From positions 2,828,000 through 2,891,999 of the forward strand of contig NC_044498.1 of NCBI RefSeq assembly GCF_902362185.1: 64,000 bases of DNA. Direction: 5' to 3'. Of the stretch, positions 39,263 to 48,812 are shown piece by piece. The translations under genes and the position numbers were made by a program. This DNA is from Chanos chanos. Lineage: Eukaryota > Chordata > Actinopteri > Gonorynchiformes > Chanidae. The notes beneath the pieces are model-generated. The model was not told the DNA's origin. It ran no database searches and saw nothing but the letters and a program-made list of their open reading frames with translations. Positions within the stretch are counted from its first letter, which is position 1, and every line of letters starts with the position of its first letter.

Positions 39263-40056
39263 GTGTGTGTGTGTGTATATATGTGTGTGTATATATACGT
39301 GTGTGTGTGTGTTTGTGTGTTGGGGATGTGCAGAGAGCCCAGTATTTGTTTTTGTATCTATATTTGTTGAGGCAGCAAAATGATTTGTATTTGTATTTGA
39401 ATCAAAGTGGACATAACAATCCTATTTTTGTTTCTATTACACTTGTAATTTTAGGATATTAAAGTATTAATATAAGTGTTCTTCAATAAAGTATTATAAT
39501 AATTATGAACACATAAATGTAATACTGGTTTATGGCTTTCATAAACCCTACACTAAACATGTAAAACCATAAATGTCATTGAAAAGAAAATCATTTTAAA
39601 ACGTTCAGTTCCTAATCAACACTCAAGCCAATAAACTGAACTATGTGAATATGGTTATCCTCACCACCACCCGCCCTAACTGGAGGACACAACCGTGTGA
39701 CAGACAGGCTGACTGAACCGTGAGCACAGCGTGGAGGTGAACTAGCCAGTAACTACACTGCCAGAGCTAACGCAGGCTAACCTCCTACATGGAGCATCTT
39801 GTGAAATTATACTTTAGTACAGGTTTCACAAATAACAGAATACTTTTGGCACATCTGCACTACATTGTCATAAGTATCAGGAAAAGATTGTGCAAGAAAC
39901 TGTGTCTATTCCGAAGAAAGAACCACACGGACTTGGAGGAAATTGCCACGAGAATGAATTCATAATTTTACAAGAACAAAGTCATAATGTTATGAGACTA
40001 AAGTCGTAATTTTACAAGAAAAAGTCATAATATTATGAGAATACATACACACACAT

Positions 40057-40089
<33 letters not shown>

Positions 40090-42770
40090 CTTATATTTAC
40101 ACTTATATTTATATTTATATAAATTTAATGCAGCTGAGTAATGTTTTTCCAAGACAACAAATAAAAACACACACACACACACACAGCAAAATTTATCCCT
40201 GCATGCAATGCCATCCTTTGAGGCAACGACGAAACACGTCTGAGAAGTCGAAGTAACAACAAGAAAAAAAAAAGAAATGGCACAACACTAGTCAGTTTAA
40301 CCAGAAAATGCCGGTTGTCTGAGACAGTTTAACTTGTTTTAGGTATAATAAAATTGGGAATCAGTCTACGCAGTTTACTTTCCTGAGCTAAACGTCTGCA
40401 GAGAACCCAGCATCATCAGTTAGCCTGCATCAGATTTCAAAGCAGCAAAGTGATTTTATTAAAGCCACCAGGATGTGATACATCAAAGAGAAGTTTTGAA
40501 AATGTGTGCACAGTTTGAGGAAATGCAATGCACTTACACCATGGGTTTTTTTTTTTTTTGAGAGTCAGAGATTGTGTCTCGATTATGGGTTGACTTATAA
40601 AGAGATCAAGCAGGTACTTGCTGTGTGGTTAATGGCATGGAACAGAATCAGCTACTTGCCCTTGACTGTCTTGCTCTAGAAAACATGACTACACATTACG
40701 AGAGGGTTTTTAAGACTGATTAGGGGTCTAGTACTGTTATGACTGAGGGTACAGAGTAACTGAAATGACACAGACAAGTAAAACAGCGGTACATTCCTTT
40801 GATCTTTGCCCAAGTGTAATAAAAAAAAAAAATCATTATTCTTCACTGAATGTCTGGTAAAGCTTCTTCAACTAATCTTTAAAACAAACTTGCACGTCAC
40901 ACTAGATTAAACCGATTTTGGCAGTTTAATCAAACACAACGTGATAATTTGTCCCAAAATGAAAAGTGAAAGCAAAGCCAGGTAAATTGACTTTTAAGAT
41001 GATTAGATTAAGATGATTTTTTTTTTCCAGCACCATCCAGCACCATCTCCTTGTGTGCAGTCACTATTAAAAAAAAAAATCCTCAGCAGTAAATATGATA
41101 TTGCTTTAATGAGAACACTTACTTGTTTACTGAGGTATAAGCAACCTGACATAGGACTAGCCCGTGCAACGTCTGCTGTCTAATCGCTGTGGAGATAAAT
41201 CTCACGATATACATCTTTAACCACGCCTTCTGGTTTTCTGTTCCTTCTGAATTTCAGATAAAATACAACAGCTGTCACGAAAAGAGCTCCAAACTGGGTT
41301 TACTGCTGCTCCTTTACAAGAACTGCTGGTGGGGTTCCCTTTTTCCATTTTAAACAAAAGCAAGATGGTCCAGCAAGATGGGAATACATCTGTGGGCAAC
41401 AACACTGATCACTGCTTTACAGAGAACCCAACTGTGTACACGGTCCTGTCCTCTGCAATGATAATGGAGTTCATTCTGGCTTTGCCCCTCAACCTGTCTG
41501 TGTTATACGTGTTCCTCTTTAAATTCAAATTTTGGAAAACCAACAGCATGTTCCTCTTCAACATGGTGGTGGCTGACCTCTTGCTCGTCGGCTGCCTGCC
41601 AGTCAAAGCGTATCACTATCAGCAGGGCGTGCGGAGAAGCGAAAACAAGACTGTGTGTAAGTCGATGCTCTTCATGCTCTTCCTGAACCGCAGTGCCAGC
41701 ATTGCCTTTCTCACCATGATTTCCATCGATCGGTACCTCAGCGTGGTTCACCCCGGCAAAAAGAACTTCCTCAAGGTCTTGAAAAGGTCTCCGCACACTT
41801 CCATCCTCATCTGGGTAATGCTCCTGCCCCTGACCATCCCCACCATGCTCAAGACCTTCGAGTGCTGCAACAGCCTCGGACGTGAAGACGACGGCCTGCT
41901 GGACGTCCTGACTGACGTTGTTAGGGAGGTCGTGTTTTTCACGCAGATTCTCATCCCGTTTGGCGTTCTCGTGTTTTGCACGGCGCAGATCGTCAACAGG
42001 CTGAAAAAGAAAACGGTCGGAGACAAGACCAAACTGCGGAGGGCGGTCTTTCTTGTCTCGTCCGTCGTGTTTGTGTTTTCCCTCTGTTTTTTACCCTGCG
42101 CCATATCCAGGATGGTCCTGCTGATTGCGAGGATCAAGGAGAACGAAAGGGCAGAGGAAATTGCTGTTCAAGTCTATGACAGTCTAATGTGCTTCTCTTA
42201 CATTGATTGCTTTCTGGATCCTCTGGTATACTGCTTTTGCTGTTCCAGGTTCAAAAACATCTACATGTCTACATGTGTTTGCCCCTCAAGTCAAAGACTC
42301 GGTGTTCCTATGATAAGTTCGGCAAAGACTGGCGATAGCAAGGAGCAGACTGCAGAGTCCTCTTGACAGGAGAAATTACAAATTTTGTGGCTTCTTAGGG
42401 TCAATGTAAGAGTTGGAAATAATCTGATACCACAGTAATTTAAGTTCTGTTAATCAAAAATATCACAAATTGTTCTGCAGGATATTCTGTAGGCCAGTTT
42501 TCTCTTTGGAATTAGCTAGTAAAATGTGATAAGTGATGTATATACTCAAATGCTTTTCTTCCTGCATTACCAGTTAACTGCATGTATTTATATACACATA
42601 AATGAAGATTGGTAAATATCAGTGAATGTCTCATATGAATGCTTTTGGTTTTCAGATACAGATTAAAGTTTGTCCAGGAGTGAAAAGGATTTCCAACCAA
42701 AAGAAGTCTTCTAACCATGTCATGACAGTCAGTCTATATCTAGGCACAAGAGAGAGAGAGAGAGAGGGAG

Positions 42771-42818
<48 letters not shown>

Positions 42819-43815
42819 GATGGTCCATTTCTCAGAGTTTAAAACTGCCAAGCTCTTTAAGAAACTGTCCTTTTAATGTCCGAGCCTTTGTGCTCTAAGA
42901 GAAACATGAATAAAGTCTCTGTGCTTACATAGTATGAGAGAAATATTATTACTTCTGTGCTGTAAAAGAAAACATTGTTTCTCAGGCCTAGCCCTCAATG
43001 GTCTGACCTTCCCTGAATGTTTTTTTTTTCCTTTGGGCTCTGCTCAAACATACCTGAGTCAGTTCACTGGCTAATAATCAACCAGTCAGCCACCTCAAAC
43101 CTGTGTGCTGCCACAGGGTCGAAACAAAAAACAAAACGAAAAAGAAAGAAAAAACAAAAAACAAAATTCAGGGGTAAAGCATGTAAGCAAGAGGAACAAA
43201 AATATGCTAATCGTGGTTGTTTTCAGTTTGAAGAAATGGAAATGAGAAGTATCTCTCTGGTGGTGATGTGTGGCCCTTGCTTACCTGGACCAATGAGGGA
43301 GAGAAGTGTGTTCTGTTCTTGAAGTATCCTCTGGAGATGTGCGACTTGCAGCTGTAAGATCTGCTCCTTCTGCGATGGCCTCTGTAAAGACACATGAAAC
43401 CAACTGGCTAAAGTTTTCCAGTACCTCAGCGCTGAACTGGAAATGACTGTATTTTCACATAAGAAAGAAAGAAAGAAAGAAATTCATTTGTTGTTGTGAT
43501 GTGCAAAACTAAAGGTGCCATTTAATTGACAGTATGTTGTTGCAGTAAGGTAGGTCTACAAAAAAGGACAACTCCATCTCCATCAGCTGCAAGTGCATGT
43601 GTTAGCTGTGTACTAAGTGAAAGTCTCCTTTTCTGATATTCGACAGAAAACAAGAAACCACTTTCCCTTGTGGTGACTTCTGCCTTCTACTCTGCCATAA
43701 AAGCCTTCACAGATCATTTCTTCAAAAATAGTGACATCTAGTGTTTATTATTTCAATCGTTATTTCCGTAATATATAAGTTAATTACGTGATCTAGGTAT
43801 TATTTTCACATATAA

Positions 43816-43849
<34 letters not shown>

Positions 43850-44766
43850 TAGTGTTATATGTTATATATGTTATATGTTATATAATATACTGAATTACTT
43901 GTAAACTGAACTGATAAATTGGAATTTGAAGTTGAAATTGTTTTGGATTGTATATTTTATATTGTATAGCCTATGTGTTATTATTCGTACTACAGTACCA
44001 AACTGTATGTGAATTACTGGTGTCTATTTTGGTACCGTTAAGGAATTCTTAACAGTATCAGTTCAGATTACTGAATGTCTTGTCCAATCATGTGCCTCAG
44101 TAAATCAATAAATTAATCACACATGCGCGCATTTACGATAGCCTGTCGTTTCATTCTCAAGCCTAACCGGCTTCCTAAACGTTCGTGTTCTGTTGCTGAT
44201 GAGTTACAGGAGAAATATAGTTGTATAATGGCCGGTAGCAATCTGTTGACACGTACCTCACTGAACCCCCCTCCCCTACCTCCACCCCCACCCAACAGTA
44301 CACGTCATTTCACCTGCTAATATTTGGTAACGTCAAAAAAGGACAGTCATAGTTCATTAGCATACACATTACGTGTCTGTCTGTAAACATCAAGTAGAAG
44401 AATTACTCATTGCTGATCACGTTACTACATCCTGTCTCACTGTTCCGATTAATTACTATGACCAACCTGCTGGGGACATCCAAGTGGTGTGACACACTGA
44501 ACAGCCTCGGTGCGGTTTAAGTCTCTGGACTCGCCTAGATGTTGCGTTCTCTGAATGGAATCTTTGTCTAGTCGTGGAGAGTGAGACGGATGATCACGGC
44601 CAGAGTCATCCGCCTGACGGTCTTGACACAAAACCTTGTTATCATTTCCCACGCTGCTGGAGGTCATAAAATGGTCTTTCGAAGGAGTCTTTCTTTGCCC
44701 CTGATTTGGCTTCGACGTTGTAAGCGACGTGACTGCAGGACCACTTTTGGGCATCTCTGCTGACAT
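17269..44766 (-). CDS. tcp10: CENPJ/CPAP-family centriolar protein at the TCP10 locus
   Basis: Fifteen coding exons (minus strand): 44467-44766, 43285-43381, 29254-29398, 29038-29137, 27835-28969, 27556-27679, 26758-26854, 25377-25667, 20725-20844, 19223-19336, 18731-18826, 18506-18649, 17771-17855, 17551-17671, 17269-17458. They sum to 3159 nt (1052 aa) with every phase consistent. The N-terminal coil [15 protein letters not shown] (about 110-125) and [11 protein letters not shown] resemble CPAP. FLRKGEG (about 228-234) aligns with the tubulin-binding segment of human [12 protein letters not shown] (about 470), a second coil [19 protein letters not shown] (about 668-686) and STPIGRQTP follow. 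The end, about 874-1047, is the repeat-rich TCP10/G-box beta domain ([20 protein letters not shown]). The family builds centrioles and cilia by binding tubulin and STIL. Synteny favours TCP10; the architecture is full CPAP. Exon 20725-20844 is the least certain. Intron 2 (29399-43284) contains both receptor genes. Confidence 0.88.
22555..23535. repeat. 20-22-bp minisatellite in a tcp10 intron
   Basis: Roughly 45 tandem units of CACTCAGAGAAACACT-type sequence alternate with TACTCAGA variants, in imperfect higher-order groups of three to four units. It lies in the tcp10 intron between exons 25377-25667 and 20725-20844. It has no interrupting unique sequence and no sign of coding. Confidence 0.95.
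23598..23939. repeat. (CT)n tract ending in a perfect CT/GA inverted repeat
   Basis: About 300 bp of CT-rich microsatellite with TCTGTCT and GGCTAT interruptions. It then switches abruptly at about 23902 from (CT)n to (GA)n through CTCTTGAGAG. The last 30 or so bases on each side are self-complementary. The tract lies in a tcp10 intron directly after the minisatellite. Confidence 0.9.
25241..25361 (+). repeat. (GT)n microsatellite flanking a tcp10 exon
   Basis: GT dinucleotides with GTAT variants lie 16 bp from the exon at 25377. In tcp10 transcript sense this is a (CA)n tract just after the 5' splice site. Confidence 0.95.
25686..26134 (+). repeat. 450-bp compound (CA)n tract flanking the same tcp10 exon
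   Basis: CA repeats with CGCA, CAGACAGA and CATATA interruptions recur in a higher-order pattern of roughly 50-100 bp. The tract starts about 19 bp from the exon edge at 25667. In transcript sense it is a long (UG)n just before the 3' splice site. The alternating purine-pyrimidine composition is Z-DNA prone. Confidence 0.95.
27335..27515 (-). mobile_element. tRNA-derived SINE-like element
   Basis: On the minus strand the sequence has a tRNA-like head: an A-box-like TGGCCTAAAGGTTAG (27491-27505) and, about 30 bp on, a B-box-like GGTTCAGTCCC (27451-27461). A body that recurs in many fish genomes follows (CTGGTGGGGAGGGAGTGAATG). It sits in a tcp10 intron in the sense orientation, about 40 bp beyond the exon at 27556-27679. 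The end points are approximate. Confidence 0.6.
30749..31750 (+). CDS. gpr31: GPR31-like class A GPCR, copy 1
   Basis: An intact 333-codon single-exon frame. It has seven hydrophobic helices, NVVHP after an IDRYF motif at the end of helix 3, CFLPC in helix 6 and DPLVYC in helix 7 in place of NPxxY. These features fit the hydroxycarboxylic-acid/OXER1/GPR31 branch. N-terminal N-linked sites (NKT, NCT) are present. Human GPR31, next to TCP10 at 6q27, is a receptor proposed for 12-HETE. Synteny is the main reason for the gpr31 name, because sequence alone also resembles HCAR receptors. The gene lies inside tcp10 intron 2 on the opposite strand and has its own poly(A) signal. Residues from about helix 4 to helix 6 are almost identical to copy 2 (41365-42366). 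Confidence 0.9.
   Translation: MEPNKTTEDNCTTPNLPLYSFYSSVMIVEFILAVPLNLTVLYLFIFKLKFWKSNTNNIFLFNLVLADLLLLICLPVKAYHYQTGERRSKNDVVCKAMLFMLFLNRGASIAFLTVTSIDRYFNVVHPGKKNFLKILKKSPHISILIWVMLLPLTIPTMLKTFECCNSLGREDDGLLDVLTDIFREVVFFTQILIPFGVLVFCTAQIVNRLKKKTVGDKTKLRRAVFLVSSVVFVFSFCFLPCTISRMVLLSLRVKQHSDAEEIAVQVYDGLMCLSYIDCLLDPLVYCLSSTKFKSLYVSTFLRCFWKDGQHIAESSHSGGNANTPMCGNQPKYI
32347..32352 (+). terminator. gpr31: Poly(A) signal of gpr31-like copy 1
   Basis: AATAAA lies about 600 bp after the stop codon and is the first strong hexamer on the + strand. Confidence 0.5.
32789..32825. repeat. Perfect 14-bp inverted repeat with 9-nt loop
   Basis: GATATCAGTGTAAC (32789-32802), loop GCATCTCCG, then its exact complement GTTACACTGATATC (32812-32825). 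It lies about 440 bp beyond the poly(A) signal of receptor copy 1. Confidence 0.9.
32977..33765. mobile_element. Non-autonomous hAT-like DNA transposon (MITE)
   Basis: It starts CAGTGTTGGGGTAA and ends with the inverted counterpart TTACCCCCAACACTG. The flanking 8 bp are GTGAGATA (32969-32976) on the left and GAGAGATA (33766-33773) on the right, a 7-of-8 match to a target-site duplication of hAT length. The 789-bp interior encodes nothing recognisable. The element lies in tcp10 intron 2. Confidence 0.75.
37275..37354. repeat. Compound (CT)n(CA)n microsatellite
   Basis: A CT run with one TTT interruption passes directly into (CA)n. It lies in tcp10 intron 2. Confidence 0.9.
37960..38590. repeat. 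Probable interspersed repeat with an internal duplication
   Basis: A block beginning AATCGTAATCGAAATACAAA and continuing into TTCAGAAACAGGCAGGGT occurs twice, at about 38034-38072 and 38116-38154. After the first copy comes GACTCAGGCGACTATAAGCT and after the second ACACAGGCTACTATGAGCT, so about 80 bp appears tandemly duplicated. The rest, rich in GAGGCTAAC-type phrases, reads like a dispersed fish repeat of unknown family. Confidence 0.45.
39137..39320. repeat. Alternating (AT)n/(AC)n/(GT)n compound microsatellite
   Basis: The order is (AT)n, (AC)n, GGTTTT, (AT)n, then (GT)n with TATATG interruptions. The AC and GT arms and the AT arms are mutually complementary, so the tract can fold back on itself. 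Confidence 0.9.
39950..40045. repeat. Short tandem repeat of AAAGTCATAATRTTATGAGA type
   Basis: About four degenerate units of roughly 20-22 bp alternate 'AAAGTC(A/G)TAAT' with 'TTACAAGAA' or 'TTATGAGAA'. A (CA)n(TA)n microsatellite follows at 40046-40090. Confidence 0.6.
41365..42366 (+). CDS. gpr31: GPR31-like class A GPCR, copy 2
   Basis: An intact single-exon frame. The ATG at 41365 (context AGCAAGATGG) gives 333 residues, the same length as copy 1. An upstream in-frame extension has no ATG. It has N-terminal N-linked sites (NTS, NNT), seven membrane helices, [10 protein letters not shown] after helix 3, CFLPC in helix 6 and DPLVYC in helix 7. The C-terminal tail is Ser/Thr-rich and differs from copy 1. 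By family it would signal through Gi for a hydroxy-fatty-acid or hydroxy-acid ligand; the ligand cannot be read from sequence. It is nested in tcp10 intron 2, opposite strand, about 9.6 kb beyond copy 1, so the pair arose by tandem duplication within the intron. Confidence 0.9.
   Translation: MVQQDGNTSVGNNTDHCFTENPTVYTVLSSAMIMEFILALPLNLSVLYVFLFKFKFWKTNSMFLFNMVVADLLLVGCLPVKAYHYQQGVRRSENKTVCKSMLFMLFLNRSASIAFLTMISIDRYLSVVHPGKKNFLKVLKRSPHTSILIWVMLLPLTIPTMLKTFECCNSLGREDDGLLDVLTDVVREVVFFTQILIPFGVLVFCTAQIVNRLKKKTVGDKTKLRRAVFLVSSVVFVFSLCFLPCAISRMVLLIARIKENERAEEIAVQVYDSLMCFSYIDCFLDPLVYCFCCSRFKNIYMSTCVCPSSQRLGVPMISSAKTGDSKEQTAESS
42747..42814. repeat. (GA)n microsatellite
   Basis: GA dinucleotides with GGGAGAAAGAAA interruptions lie in the probable 3' untranslated region of receptor copy 2. 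Confidence 0.9.
42909..42914 (+). terminator. gpr31: Poly(A) signal of gpr31-like copy 2
   Basis: AATAAA lies about 540 bp after the stop codon, a similar distance to the signal of copy 1. Confidence 0.5.
43823..43850. repeat. (GT)n microsatellite
   Basis: Twelve or more GT units followed by degenerate GTTATAT repeats, in tcp10 intron 1. Confidence 0.85.
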
Positions 44767-45756
44767 TGTCCTACAGCTCTCTTAGAAGCCCTCTCATGGA
44801 ATATGTCCCTTTTAATATAATCTTTTGTTAAGTTCCACTCTTGAATGTGGTTCACTTATCATTCCATAAAATTAAAGTAAAGCGGTAAGTTAGAAAGCAA
44901 TTACAAAAATAGTAATATTAATTACATTACCTGACCACCCTACTGAACACTGGCCTTTAAAGAGCACAACACTAAACTTAAACTGTGAATTAGATCAAGT
45001 TAAGGATTAAGTTATGAAGTCGTGTTAACAGTTCAAAAAGAAAAACACATAACACCCTAAACGAGTGACTTCAACCAACCTGTAAAGCGAAACAGTGTCT
45101 TTGATGAATTTTTTTTATCTTGCAGTGATCTAGCTGTGGGTTTCGTTGCGTGTTTGCACCTGGCCTCTACTGCGAGTTTGAGCAACTAGTAGTTATAGTA
45201 ACTGCTAGTAAACAAGACGAGGAAAAAATAAATTCTGTCACTTATTTCTCTATATTTGCTACAAATACTGCAAAAAAAAAAAGATAAAGTTGTTTTGCAA
45301 CACGTAAGATTTTTACTCCAGAACGATAACGAAAAAGATTACTTTGAATAAGATTTACAAGCGACAGTTAGTTGTTCCCTTGGACACCGACAACTGCATG
45401 ATATGCATCACTAGGGGAAACAAGTTATGTCGAGTACGTAACGTTTTCATTCCGGACCGCAATATATCTTGATGAATATTTTGGGGGACCTAGTATAGTG
45501 TACAACAAGAGGCCAGGCGCAGAATTTCAAATAACAAATACTTAAATAAGTCAGTTTTACACCGTAAATCTGATATCTTTCGAAGAGCTGCACAGCACAC
45601 AAGTAATTAGCAAAAGTATTTGAAATCTGTCATATCGTGTGACAGAGAGAGTATTGCGGAAAGGAATGCAGAGGAATAGGAGAAAGGAGGGAAAGGACCG
45701 ACAGGAAAGACAGGAAAGGGGGGGTGGCGGCTAAGAGAAAACCGTGAGATGAGCGC

Positions 45757-46938
45757 GCTGTAAACCCGGACATTCAAATAACTTAATTCTATTAAGTTAT
45801 GTAAACTGAAAATGTCCTTGTAAATTCTGTTGACTTAATAGTTTTGAGTTGTTATAACATGTAATCCAATTTTGAGGAGTGTTCATCTAAAAACTTTTGA
45901 TTAGTTTCAAGTCATTTTTTGGATTAAGTAATATGAACTCCAGATTATTAAATCACTATAATTTGAGATTTTGGAGTTCCAACATTCGACGTCAGCGCCG
46001 CGGTGCATTGTGGGTTGCATCTGCTTACATTCTCGACATAACAACTGAAAAGAGCTTTTTTTAAGAAATACAAAAACAAAAAACAGAACGGTCACTGGTG
46101 TCATCATTACAACTAATTTGCATTTGGTGCAATGCTTGACTGACAAGCCACTGGTGCAAAGCTATCATCTGTGAGATAATGACTTAATGTCTTTAAATCA
46201 GAATCTCGCGTATCAAAAGTAAAGCCTGGCGTTGAATGGGGGCGCTCTCTCTCCAGGGACACCGATGCAAGGGGTTGTATGAAACAGTGTGCGGGCAACA
46301 CCGTCTGCTCTCAGTGAGAATGACCTGATTTTGGGTCAGACTCTCGTAAGAAAAACATGGGATACAGAGTGTTTCCATCTTTGAGGGTTAATTCTAATAA
46401 CTGAATTACTAAAACCATCAGGATTGAAACATTCATTAATTTGACTGAACTTCAATCAAATAATACAAGTAATTGTAACTTTAAAAAAACTAGCTCCAAC
46501 ACTTCTCACTTTTGAGTTAATTAACGAAAAAGTTTTCAGCTGTCTGAAAGTTCTGCTAACTTATTTACATTGAGATTGTCCTCTTAAGTTAAACTTACTT
46601 GAAATTTTTGTGGCAGTCAGTTTCCTGATATTTTTCATGCAATGTCAACGTTTACTCTCGTAAGAAACACTGTTTTTTTGTATACATTACTATCTAAATG
46701 ACAATCAATGTAGTTGTCAAAACCTAAATGTTTTAGTTGCTTGGACTGATTTTAGTAGTTAAATCAATTTGCAATTTTGAGTTAATGTTAACAAACAATA
46801 CTGGAATGATACAAGTAGTCTGTAGTAACAGTTTCAAGCTTTATCCACTTAAAAATAATCAGTTACTTGGAAATTCTGAGGTAATCGGTTTCCTCACTTT
46901 TTCCAAGTAAAGTTAACTTATTAGAATTTACAGTGTGC
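45757..46938. mobile_element. Possible non-autonomous DNA transposon with CTGTAAA termini
   Basis: The left end reads GCGCTGTAAACC and the right end TTTACAGTGTGC. They are inverted copies around CTGTAAA. Both halves are filled with AACTTAATT / AAGTTAACTT phrases typical of a common fish repeat type. No convincing target-site duplication was found, so the limits are tentative. Confidence 0.4.
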
Positions 46939-48333
46939 TACATTTGTGAGATTACAAATATTTTGTGGTCTGCATGAAATTTAACACAGAAGAGAGATGA
47001 TGAAATAATGCAGTGTGTCTGTGTGTAATGATACGAGTGATCAGAGTTGTCTTAGGTAGTGCAACTCAAATAACTATGGGGAAAGGATGAAAAAGCTATG
47101 AGTAGCATTTCCTACTCAAATTTTGTAATACTATTATGGTATATTCTGTAGTTTATAATGTGCTTTCGATCACAATTCTGCGACATTCTACTTGAAAGTC
47201 AGGAAAATTAAAGTTTTAAAATAATAACAAAAATGGTTTGTTTGTTTTTTACTTTGAAAAAAACATCAAAGTAATAATGTGCTCATTTACGCACACGCAC
47301 AGGTGAGGTTGTTTGTTTCTGATTGTATTCATATTATAACATTTATGGATAACTGGTTGTATTTTCATGTTTTAATCCACGAATAACTATCAGAGCGGGC
47401 TTTGAAATGTTAGGCAATATTTGTCAATTCAACGAATTCACCAGCGCTTTGCGTTCTGTCGAGTTACTGATGTCTTCGGTGACGAAGCATCCATGAAATC
47501 CACTTCTGAGCAGTATGTAAAGTGGCTGGCAGCACCTAAGCAGTTTAACCTACTCAAATCGATCAGCTAAACCCGCCTCTTGATCATTTTAACGGGGAAT
47601 CGGCATTCGGTGATAAAACCCTTCCATAAATGGTAGCTCTGTACAGTCTAAACTTATGTACAGTATCACAAAATAAAATGTCCTTTAGGAGTACAACCAA
47701 AAAGTATTTAAATAGATGAGCACGTGAACATGTCAGTACCTTAGTCCTCAGATATAATGCATGCAATGTTTGATGACAACTTGAGTTGAAACGTGGGGTC
47801 CTGTCAAATCTTTAGATAACTTTGTAGTAAGCTATGTGAAGATGTATTTCAAGAAAAATGTTGTAAGAAAAATGTTTCTCTCCAATTTAACAGGGTGTTC
47901 TGGAGTCATTATTTCATACATTCACAATTACTATACAAAGTATAAAACTTAATAAAGCGTTTATTAAAATATGAGATAAAAACCTTGGACGTCGTCAGTC
48001 AGTCAGGTGGACTGTGGGCGGTTCTGAAGTTGTGTGTTCCCTGGTGCATCATTGGATGGCATTGCAGGACGCCGAGTGTTTGAACTCCGTTACTCTCCGC
48101 TTAACGTATTTGTCCCTCCCAACCCTCCGTATTTCACGCACAATTATGCAAAATGTTAAAACGATTACTGAGTGCTAGGTCAGTAGTTCACTTATTAGGT
48201 AAAGTCTATACATTTCCCCACGTCATATTAGCACTTCAAACAGACCTAAAAAGTTATTATTAACCCTTCAAGTGTCTTGCAACAAGTTGTGCACATGCTG
48301 AGCTAAAGAAAAAAGACAGTTATTATGTTATGC

Positions 48334-48812
48334 CGGGATCAGACTACACAATATTTTTGTCTTTCACGATGGTCACCGTGTCAGATTCAAGGTGCCATAA
48401 ACTCTTGCCGTGTCTTGGCCGGGAGACTGGCAACACTACGAGTATGACCCCGACCAATCACAGTACGCTGCCTTCCACGACCTTGCGCGAGTTGATATGT
48501 CGTCCATCATTCATAGACTATCATTCATCCTTTTGGTCAATAAGGAACATGTCGCAGATGATGTCAAACTAGGCAGGAAAATACAAAAAATTCTGACATG
48601 CCAGACTTTTCGAGGCGTGTGTCGTGTTTCGTCGTGTGGTGTCGTGAGGCGCCCCAGACGACTCGTCGCTGTTCTTAGGTTATGTCACAATCAAGGGGTA
48701 AAGACGCCCGTTCGTCGTATCCGACGTACGTATTCTGGCCCGACGCTTGAAAGTTGTCCGCGACCACAAAATCGTGTTACAATCGGGCTGAAATCATGTA
48801 GTCTGAATACGG
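48334..48812. mobile_element. Possible non-autonomous DNA transposon with TCAGACTACA termini
   Basis: The left edge contains ATCAGACTACACA, and the right edge contains TGTAGTCTGAAT, which is its inverted counterpart over ten bases (TCAGACTACA). The roughly 480-bp interior is unusually CpG-rich and full of TCGTGT/GTCGTG phrases. No transposase fragment and no clear target duplication were seen. Confidence 0.45.

Larger units (their letters stand above)
31751..41364. other. Spacer between the two nested receptor genes (tcp10 intron 2)
   Basis: No coding gene is recognised. It contains the 3' untranslated region of receptor copy 1, a 14-bp perfect hairpin (32789), a hAT-like element (32977-33765), simple repeats and several AT-rich stretches. 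Segments 34150-37250 and 40260-41300 show no identifiable element. Confidence 0.5.
42367..43284. other. 3' flank of gpr31-like copy 2 within tcp10 intron 2
   Basis: It holds the receptor's 3' untranslated region, a (GA)n microsatellite at about 42747-42814 and A-rich sequence around 43130-43170. No other gene is seen. Confidence 0.5.

Noticed and set aside
41329-41364. 12-codon N-terminal extension of gpr31-like copy 2
   Set aside because: It would start at GTG with no ATG. The ATG at 41365 has good context and gives the same length as copy 1.
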